Origin: Hemicentrotus pulcherrimus
Taxonomy: Eukaryota > Echinodermata > Echinoidea > Camarodonta > Strongylocentrotidae
Length of the DNA stretch: 14,538 nt
NCBI GenBank assembly: GCA_003118195.1
Contig: BEXV01001376.1
Coordinates: 1-14,538 of the forward strand
Direction of reading: 5' to 3'
A model generated the notes under the pieces. It did no database searches, was not told the origin of the DNA, and saw nothing but the letters and a program-made list of their open reading frames with translations. The position numbers were made by a program, and so were the translations under genes. Positions 10,301 through 14,538 of the stretch are shown piece after piece; the first letter of the stretch is position 1, and each line of letters begins with the position of its first letter.

Positions 10301-13300
10301 CAAAGGTCAGTTCATGGAGCTCAAAATAGTTTCCTCCCATATAGATTATGTATGCTCCATAATCACTTGCTAAATGAGATATATTTTAGTGACATAACTT
10401 TTGAAAATCAAATACTGGTAAATGCTCATTTTCTTGCGAGTTAATACATGAGTACAATGGACCTTCCACATATCACAAAGCAAACATATACAGTATATAT
10501 CAATTTTGCAGCATGATGTACATTGTGCAATTCACAAACATGACCTTGAGATATTGATTGGTATTCATGAATATAGTATTAGAGTGTGAGTGGCCTTCAC
10601 ATATCTTAACACCTTGGTATTGAGTTCAATTATAAACCATTGTCTAGACTCTGATTCAGGTTCATCCTACAAGGGGCCATGTAACCTACTTTTTATTAAA
10701 CTACTTTTTATAAAAGGATTTTACGCAAGCAGGGTTTATTGCTTGGGCAAGCCCTTCGAAAAAAAAGCTTTCCATACGTTAGTCAGGGCTTTTATCAAAC
10801 TAGTTGTGTGTCACCAGCTAGACAACAGATAACACATTTTGTAGAATTCACATGAACAAAGAGGGGGCAAGTCCACTGTGTTTTGTATTCTATGCATTTC
10901 TCTACAATACCCACTACATGGAAGATACTACAGTCAAACCTGCTTTAGTGACCACCTGTCTACAAAGACCACCTGTCTACAAAGGCCACATTTGTTGTTT
11001 CCTTTGAAAATGGTTTCTCATTGAATCATGAACTAAAGGAACATGTCTACAAAGGCCACTTTTTATGTTTCACTTGGGCAGTCGCTATCGACAGGTTTGA
11101 CTGTAGTATAACAAACAATGGCTTTAAACTATTTTTTTTTTGCCATGGAATAACACCCTTGACAGGCTTCCAACAGAAATTTGAGAACCAAATTCCATGA
11201 CTTTCCACGTCCCATTTTCCCCTTTTCCATAACAAGATATGTACCATGTTGGTATGGGTTGTGGCATCCCAGTGGCATACTAAGACCATGCCCTTGGTTA
11301 GTTAATACCGGAAGGCTACCATAGCCACACATGGCCCACACCCACATTTAATTCCAATGACTTTCTTGACTTTGGGAGATTTTCTTTCATTTTCCATGAC
11401 TTTCCATGTTGTTCCATTGGAACCCTGCTAGATGGCACACACTGTTTGGAGTATATATTTACACTGGACTTGTGAAAAAAGTCCACTATGGCATTCCATG
11501 TATGTTTCATTGGGCAACCAATGCAAGTAAGAAGATAAAGGGAAATCCAACCTTTGCATACTTCAATTTGTATGAAAGCAGACAAATTTGAGAAAGCCTC
11601 TTGAAATAAATTGGACCAATAATACGAAAGTCATGAGTTGTTTTTTTTTTTGTCTGTCAGCAAATTTAATAAATATGTGCCCCCGTTTTTTAAAAAAACC
11701 TGTGTCCTCCCATGATAAGAGGTATTTTTTTGTCAGATCTCTTCGTCTTTCATGTTTACCTTTGAATGTTCGAGGTACCCCTTCTTGTCTACATGCAATG
11801 TATAGGCAAGCAGCTGCAATGGCATCGTTACTTCGCCCTCTCAGTGTGCGCTGGTCATTGACTTGCTTGAACAGAGTGTGGGCTCGATCCTGAAAACAAA
11901 CATGAGTGGATCATCTTCCTTCATTATACTGGTCACTCAAAAATGTTTAAAGATCAATTCAAGCACTTCTGTGATGACACTGAGAAAGAAACTGACCAGA
12001 AGCAATTGGGAAATGTTCATTATTTGCTACATTTTGGAATTATCAAAATAATATGAAATAGACTCAATCTTGTAAAAAACACACAAGCACTGCACATCGA
12101 AACCGGTATATGAGGCTACACACATATGCGGTCTGCAAGTTTGGTCCAAACTTTTGCTTTTCCACGTCATATGTTGAATAATAATAATAATAATTACAGT
12201 GCTTATATAGCGCCTACCACTTACTTTGTCAGAAGTCTCTAAGCGCTCTACAATAATGCAGCATAATTACCCTGGCTTTAGCAGTGCAGCTGTTAAGCGG
12301 GCGCTGCGTTTCAAGGAATATAGGGCATTTGAAGAGAAATCCCCTTCAACAGACATTTCAAATACTCACAGCTTGGTAATATTGTATAATATTCTGCCCA
12401 AAGTCAAAAGGAGTACTGAAAATCTGGATGATATTCACTATGACGGCAGCTCATAGCTACTTACCACAATGGTCTTTGGTAGGTTGATACGATCAGCCAT
12501 GGCTCCTATTTCACGGAAAGCATTTATCAGCGTTCTGTTGGTAGAGCTCATCTACATCATAGAAAATGGGAAGAAAATCAATCTCTAATTATGATCTATC
12601 CAACTTCTACATTTGCAAACAAGCAACCAATCAGTCTTCACAGCTAGAAGCCTATATGCATTGCAAATATTCAATATGGCAATTCAATTCTTTTTTTCTT
12701 TTTTCTTTTTTACTCATTCAAGGCATTTGATTATTTCATATCATTTTAGCAACATTGCATATAGAGCTTGATTACAATGTTTATACAATTTAATGATATT
12801 CAATATGTAATTCAATTATAAGCAGCTTGGATATTCATGAAGTTAAAAAAGAAAGATTGTTCCTCATGACTTTAAAATAGTTCCCTTTCAAGCGCTAAGG
12901 AAAAGGGAAAAATAAAGCCACCATGGCATTTGCATGAATTCCAGTCCTGCATCATAATTTGCATGTCAAGTCATATTATTTTGTGGCATGCAACCCAGCA
13001 AACAAAATGAGTTGCACAATGTTGTTCTCCTGGTTCAGTATGTGGCATCCTAGGCGTGCCATGGTACACATTGTCACACTACGTTCATGCCACTGCTGAG
13101 CACTGTTTGTGTACTGGCACGCTTTTCCACATGTTTGCAGCAAGGTTGCACACAGCTCACAAATTGTTTTTGAAAATATCAACATTTCAAAATTCCAGGA
13201 CCAACTTTTGTTCAACACTTGCAAGACAAAGTGTGTAAAGCATTTTGCCTGCAAGGGTCAAGGTGAATTATTACCCAAATCTTTTTAAGAATCTTCATAG

Positions 13301-14231
13301 AAAGGTACCTACATTTGATTTGGAACGGTATTTCTTAGATCCATCCTCATTGAAGCTGGCATTTCCTAGAACTCCACCAATGATTGTGGAAAGGTCGTTG
13401 CCCTCGAGGAGTGGGTTCTCTGCTGCCCCCACACGGGAAGGGTCGATGTTGGCCTTGTCGTTGCTGAAAGTTCTCCATTCAGATCCCACGTCTATTACTC
13501 TACAGATTTGGGATTAAATTGAGTGGGTATTAGTAAAATGACAGACAACAATGCAATTTACATTAAAGCATGCCACAAAGTTTTAGAGGAATTTGAATAA
13601 ATTAACTTTCAAAAGTTAAATATGGACTTCTAATGCAATTTTTCCTACTACTAAATTGTTAAAATATGTTGCATTGCAATAATGAATATAATGTACATTT
13701 GTTGAAACTTGTTCATGTTTCAGTATGGAAGAGGTAGACAGAAAGAAAGACAGAGGGGCACTTACCTGCCAGCTAATGCCTGAACAAATACTGGGCAGAT
13801 TTATAGATCCCTTACTTCTATCAAGTTTGTAATAGAGGAGACAAAGAGAGAGAGACAGAGAGATACAGACAGACAGTGAGACAGAGACAGTGAGACAAAA
13901 CAGAGACAAAGAAAGACAGATGTACAATTGTACATGTACAATTGTAATTGTACAATTTTAATTGTATATGTAGCTTAAACTAACTCACACTCTGGGCATA
14001 GTAGATCCCTTGCACGTTTTTTTAATAGAGGAGATGGGCATAGGGAAACAGAAAGAGAGGAAGAACAGAGACAAACAAACAGACAGACGGAGAAGCACTG
14101 ACCTATCAGCTACTACTAGACCACACTCTGGGCAGATGAGATCCCCTGCATGTGAATCTTCTATCAGGTTTGCATGTGGATGGGATGGACAGCAGACCTT
14201 GTGCATTGGAGCTGACGCTGAAGAGGATCCT
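4597..14231 (-). CDS. GTF2B: Transcription initiation factor IIB (TFIIB), eight coding exons, 5' end missing
   Basis: TFIIB is the single-chain general factor that bridges TBP-bound promoter DNA and RNA polymerase II in the nucleus and helps set the transcription start site. The joined exons are 14103-14231, 13313-13499, 12465-12551, 11760-11889, 9750-9859, 8408-8502, 5504-5580 and 4597-4730. They give about 315 residues. Domain order is zinc ribbon, B-reader, B-linker, two cyclin-like repeats and a C-terminal helix-turn-helix, as in the family. Human TFIIB has 316 residues, and the alignment from human residue 7 to the end needs no internal gap. All seven introns in the window have GT-AG ends and compatible phases, and there is no internal stop, so the gene looks intact. 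The start codon is not seen: the zinc-ribbon exon opens at a splice acceptor with an in-frame TGA (14252-14254) just upstream of it. Identity rests on remembered family sequence, not on a search. Confidence 0.97.
4731..5503 (-). other. GTF2B intron before the terminal exon
   Basis: 773 bases, GTATTG...TTCAG. It holds a small perfect hairpin, TTTATGCC (4940-4947) paired with GGCATAAA (4956-4963). Otherwise nothing seen. Confidence 0.9.
5504..5580 (-). CDS. GTF2B: GTF2B exon: second cyclin repeat, middle
   Basis: A small exon. It finishes the split Gly and encodes 25 codons, human-equivalent 248-272: [20 protein letters not shown] followed by KRSQK. Human has [20 protein letters not shown] followed by KRTQK, so the match is nearly exact. 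The acceptor is TATTTTGCAG and the donor is AAAG|GTATTG (phase 1, the weakest donor in the gene by eye). The preceding intron, at 2.8 kb, is the longest seen in full. Confidence 0.95.
6021..6356. repeat. Interleaved inverted repeats around a TA microsatellite
   Basis: Block A (6021-6090, starting TGATTAACAGTTTTCTAG) is followed by block E (6091-6149, GGCGTGAAGAAAATGGTC...). After a TA run come an inverted A (about 6181-6300) and an inverted E (6300-6356). The E copies differ at about three of 57 positions. Inverted A contains a direct 35-base-period duplication (32-base units at 6202-6233 and 6237-6268). The left E copy runs on into ACGAGCTTTCGGCTTGTGAG (6149-6168), which the right copy lacks. 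Lies in the 2.8-kb intron. It looks like two copies of an unidentified mobile element in opposite orientation. Confidence 0.75.
6174..6200. repeat. (TA)n microsatellite
   Basis: Uninterrupted TA run at the centre of the interleaved inverted repeat. It may itself form a cruciform. Confidence 0.9.
7051..7433 (+). repeat. Long pyrimidine tract with (CT)n core
   Basis: Nearly 400 bases of C/T-rich plus strand with a pure CT run at about 7334-7365. The open frames here (7165-7503 plus, 7221-7481 minus) are low-complexity artefacts. It lies in the 2.8-kb GTF2B intron, so the transcript is purine-rich at this point. Confidence 0.85.
8101..8242. repeat. 142-bp near-perfect hairpin (inverted repeat)
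   Basis: The arms 8101-8164 and 8182-8242 pair at about 90 percent by eye around a 17-base loop. The core TTAAATTGTATCATAATGTG is fully paired in both arms. No clear target duplication flanks it, so it may be an old MITE or a palindromic duplication. It lies in the GTF2B intron upstream of the 5504-5580 exon and would be transcribed as a hairpin. Confidence 0.8.
8408..8502 (-). CDS. GTF2B: GTF2B exon: start of second cyclin repeat
   Basis: Encodes 31 codons, human-equivalent 216-246, plus two bases of a split Gly. It starts [20 protein letters not shown] and continues [12 protein letters not shown], matching human [20 protein letters not shown] and ARKAVELDLVPG. It forms the first helices of the C-terminal cyclin repeat. 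The acceptor is TCTCTTCCTAG after a strong pyrimidine run, and the donor is CAGG|GTAAGA (phase 2). The long plus-strand open frame across this place (8223-8723) is antisense noise. Confidence 0.95.
8503..9749 (-). other. GTF2B intron, 1.25 kb
   Basis: Carries the TTATATAGCGC element copy at 9198-9418. The rest is AT-rich without recognised features. Confidence 0.9.
9198..9418 (+). repeat. TTATATAGCGC dispersed element bounded by ATA and ATT runs, copy 1
   Basis: It starts with an ATA run (9198-9214), then CTTATATAGCGCACATG, a GC-rich middle, ATTACCCTGGCTTTAGCA, TTTCAAGGAATTAATTCC and CACCTGGGTTGAGTG, and ends in an ATT run (9406-9417). Shared blocks with the copy at 12178 show a family. I recall similar sequences as very common in echinoderms and some other marine invertebrates, but cannot name the family. 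No coding capacity and no clear polymerase III box. Confidence 0.65.
9750..9859 (-). CDS. GTF2B: GTF2B exon: end of N-terminal cyclin repeat
   Basis: Completes the split Glu and encodes 36 more codons, human-equivalent 180-215. [20 protein letters not shown] is almost identical to the human segment; the exon ends LITTGDFM. It holds the last helices of the first cyclin fold and the junction to the second. The acceptor is CACCTTACAG and the donor is ATG|GTAAGC (phase 0). Confidence 0.96.
10931..11103 (+). mobile_element. TA-flanked short element, CAGTCAAACCTG family, copy 3
   Basis: The ends CAGTCAAACCTG and CAGGTTTGACTG are the same as in copy 2, with TA at 10929-10930 and 11104-11105. At 173 bp it is twice the size of copy 2. 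It has extra ACCACCTGTCTACAAAG units and an inserted AT-rich middle (about 11000-11040). It lies in the 1.9-kb GTF2B intron in the same orientation as the other copies. Confidence 0.75.
11187..11435. repeat. TTCCATGACTTTCC-containing repeat, unclassified
   Basis: ATTCCATGACTTTCCACG (about 11191-11208) and TTTTCCATGACTTTCCATG (about 11390-11408) flank a unique middle, with a related ATTCCAATGACTTTC between them. It ends near TGGAACCCTGCTAG. From memory such words recur in marine invertebrate repeats; boundaries are uncertain. Confidence 0.4.
11760..11889 (-). CDS. GTF2B: GTF2B exon: N-terminal cyclin repeat, middle
   Basis: Encodes 43 codons, human-equivalent 136-178, plus the first base of a split Glu. 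The peptide starts [10 protein letters not shown] and contains [20 protein letters not shown], the signature stretch of the first TFIIB cyclin repeat, followed by TFK. This repeat contacts TBP and the DNA upstream and downstream of the TATA region. The acceptor is TTGTTTTCAG and the donor is AAAG|GTAAAC (phase 1). Confidence 0.96.
11890..12464 (-). other. GTF2B intron, 575 bases
   Basis: Contains the second TTATATAGCGC element (12178-12325) and the perfect palindrome AAGTTTGGTCCAAACTT at about 12138. Nothing else seen. Confidence 0.9.
12178..12325 (+). repeat. TTATATAGCGC dispersed element, copy 2 (shorter)
   Basis: After an ATA run (12178-12193) come CTTATATAGCGCC, ATTACCCTGGCTTTAGCA, GTGCAGCTG and TTTCAAGGAAT, in the same order and orientation as the copy at 9198. 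The middle differs, and the CACCTGGGTTGAGTG part is absent, so this copy is cut short or of another subfamily. It lies in the intron before the 11760-11889 exon. Confidence 0.6.
12465..12551 (-). CDS. GTF2B: GTF2B exon: B-linker and first helix of N-terminal cyclin repeat
   Basis: A phase 0/0 exon of 29 codons, human-equivalent 107-135. It starts [12 protein letters not shown] and ends [11 protein letters not shown], matching human MSSSDRAMMNAF and ADRINLPRNIV. This part covers the end of the B-linker, which in the family helps open promoter DNA, and the first helix of the first cyclin fold. The acceptor is CTATGATGTAG and the donor is GTG|GTAAGT, a near-perfect consensus. The initial ATG is internal to the protein, not a start codon. 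Confidence 0.95.
12552..13312 (-). other. GTF2B intron, 761 bases
   Basis: AT-rich with a T/C run near 12690. It holds two ATTTGCAT octamer words (12928-12935, 12957-12964). No other feature supported. Confidence 0.9.
13313..13499 (-). CDS. GTF2B: GTF2B exon: B-reader and start of B-linker
   Basis: Encodes 62 codons, human-equivalent 45-106, after completing the split Arg. It contains the highly conserved [15 protein letters not shown] stretch and DPSRVG. In known structures this B-reader loop enters the polymerase active-centre cleft and affects start-site choice. The residues equivalent to human Glu51, Trp52, Ser65 and Arg66 are present. Later residues ([14 protein letters not shown], then a Gly/Asn-rich stretch, then KKYRSKSN) match the human exon in length. 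The acceptor is ATCTGTAG. The donor used is AAT|GTAGGT (phase 0); a second GT four bases on (GTACCT) would break the frame. Confidence 0.96.
13760..13840 (-). pseudogene. Decayed partial copy of the GTF2B zinc-ribbon exon (copy B)
   Basis: Minus-strand ACAAACTTGATAGAAG, GGGATCT, ATCTGCCCAG and ATTAGCTGGCAG|GTAAGTGC match the real exon in order (GCAAACCTGATAGAAG, GGGATCT, ATCTGCCCAG, GTAGCTGATAG|GTCAGTGC). A deletion of about nine bases after GATAGAAG and other changes shift the frame, and the second Cys of CPEC is lost. The donor is closer to consensus than the real one. No ORF of the parent remains. Confidence 0.8.
13837..13980 (+). repeat. Purine-rich (AGAC/AGAG)n and TGTACAATTGTA simple repeats
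   Basis: GAGACAGAGAGA-type repeats occupy 13837-13920. They are followed by repeated TGTACAATTGTA units with palindromic character (13920-13970). A second AGACAAACAAACAGAC-type purine run lies at 14041-14095. These runs separate the three zinc-ribbon exon copies. On the transcribed strand they form long pyrimidine tracts. Confidence 0.8.
13983..14040 (-). pseudogene. Decayed partial copy of the GTF2B zinc-ribbon exon (copy C)
   Basis: Minus-strand CGTGCAAGGGATCT followed by TGCCCAGAGTGTG matches the true exon's CATGCAGGGGATCT and TGCCCAGAGTGTG. The codons for CPEC survive, but the surroundings carry stops (a TAA soon after) and the stretch upstream is AAAAAAA. As in copy B, it is preceded by CTCCTCTATT, a segment that may itself derive from the exon's CCATCCCATCCACATG. 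Confidence 0.75.
14103..14231 (-). CDS. GTF2B: GTF2B exon: N-terminal zinc ribbon
   Basis: Encodes 42 full codons, human-equivalent residues 7-43, plus split codons at both ends. It begins [11 protein letters not shown] and carries the TFIIB ribbon with metal ligands Cys-X2-His (CPSH) and Cys-X2-Cys (CPEC), matching human C15/H18/C34/C37. In the family this domain docks on the RNA polymerase II dock region. The acceptor is TTGTTCTTGCAG and the donor is AG|GTCAGT; the final codon AG|A (Arg) is completed by the next exon. An extra Cys sits immediately before the first ligand (VCCP, where human has VTCP). The segment before the ribbon is about five residues longer than in human. An internal ATG (14204-14206) could in principle start translation, but the acceptor-like upstream sequence and the phase argue for an upstream exon. 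Confidence 0.96.
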
Positions 14232-14538
14232 CTGCAAGAACAAGACACAGGTCATAATTACATCAAGATCAAATTGGGTTCTGGTCAAGAAGGTGGATTT
14301 CTGAACTTCTGATATACCGGTAGATGAAATAAAACTTAATCTTTCTCATTCTTTGTATGTCGATTAGAGGAAATATCGTAGAAGAAATGCCCTCTGTAAT
14401 GAATTTCCCTTTAAATTCCCTCATATTACATCATTTGATGTGCAATAGCTGTAAAGTTTGGACTAACTTTCATGCTGCATTTGTGTGTGGTCCCATGTAT
14501 CCATTTATGTGTGAAGTGCATGTGATTTTCAGCAGGAC
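14232..14538 (-). other. Part of the first GTF2B intron
   Basis: Upstream of the zinc-ribbon exon's acceptor. I looked for a short exon of the form ATG...AG|GT and found none convincing, so the first coding exon and the promoter are probably outside the window. Confidence 0.7.

Larger units (their letters stand above)
9860..11759 (-). other. GTF2B intron, 1.9 kb
   Basis: Carries the CAGTCAAACCTG element at 10931-11103 and, at about 11190-11435, repeated TTCCATGACTTTCC words. No nested gene seen; small frames such as 10590-10832 look random. Confidence 0.9.
13500..14102 (-). other. GTF2B intron after the zinc-ribbon exon, holding exon fossils
   Basis: 603 bases from donor GTCAGT to acceptor CTGTAG. 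It contains exon copies C and B and the simple repeats between them. The remaining 13500-13740 is plain AT-rich sequence. Confidence 0.9.

Noticed and set aside
13616..13927. 103-residue minus-strand frame
   Set aside because: Built from the GAGA/AGAC repeat plus the decayed exon copy; it is not an independent gene.
14204..14206. Internal ATG as the true TFIIB start
   Set aside because: Upstream codons continue in frame to a strong splice acceptor, and human TFIIB is likewise split near residue 6. An unseen upstream exon is more likely, though not proven.

Overview
The window is a piece of animal nuclear genome. It is AT-rich, has long introns and carries many short dispersed repeats. It holds most of one split gene on the minus strand: the general transcription factor TFIIB (GTF2B). 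Eight coding exons, all with GT-AG junctions and matching phases, run from 14231 down to a TGA stop at 4597-4599. They encode about 315 residues that line up without gaps with human TFIIB from residue 7 to its end, apart from about five extra residues near the N-terminus. Only the small first coding exon (start Met plus a few residues) is missing; it probably lies beyond position 14538. The organism looks like an invertebrate deuterostome, most likely an echinoderm such as a sea urchin. This rests on the repeat types (TTATATAGCGC elements flanked by ATA runs, and CAGTCAAACCTG-ended elements), recurring words such as ATAGGCCTA and ACCGGTA, and the close match to vertebrate TFIIB. The species cannot be fixed from this window.

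Layout from low to high coordinates: 1-4596 has no recognisable gene. It lies downstream of GTF2B, includes its 3'UTR, and holds two Tc1/mariner-like short elements and a 228-bp fold-back MITE just past the stop codon. From 4597 to 14231 come the GTF2B exons in reverse order: HTH/second cyclin end, second cyclin repeat, first cyclin repeat, B-linker, B-reader and zinc ribbon. The introns carry an interleaved inverted-repeat structure (6021-6356), a long pyrimidine tract (7051-7433), a 142-bp hairpin (8101-8242), two related TTATATAGCGC elements (about 9198 and 12178) and a third CAGTCAAACCTG element (10931).

The most unusual observation is in the intron after the zinc-ribbon exon. Two decayed partial copies of that exon lie there in tandem with it, embedded in purine-rich simple repeats. 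One has kept, or improved, a splice donor and could act as a frame-shifting cryptic exon. No second gene, RNA gene, CRISPR array or prokaryotic-type system was found.
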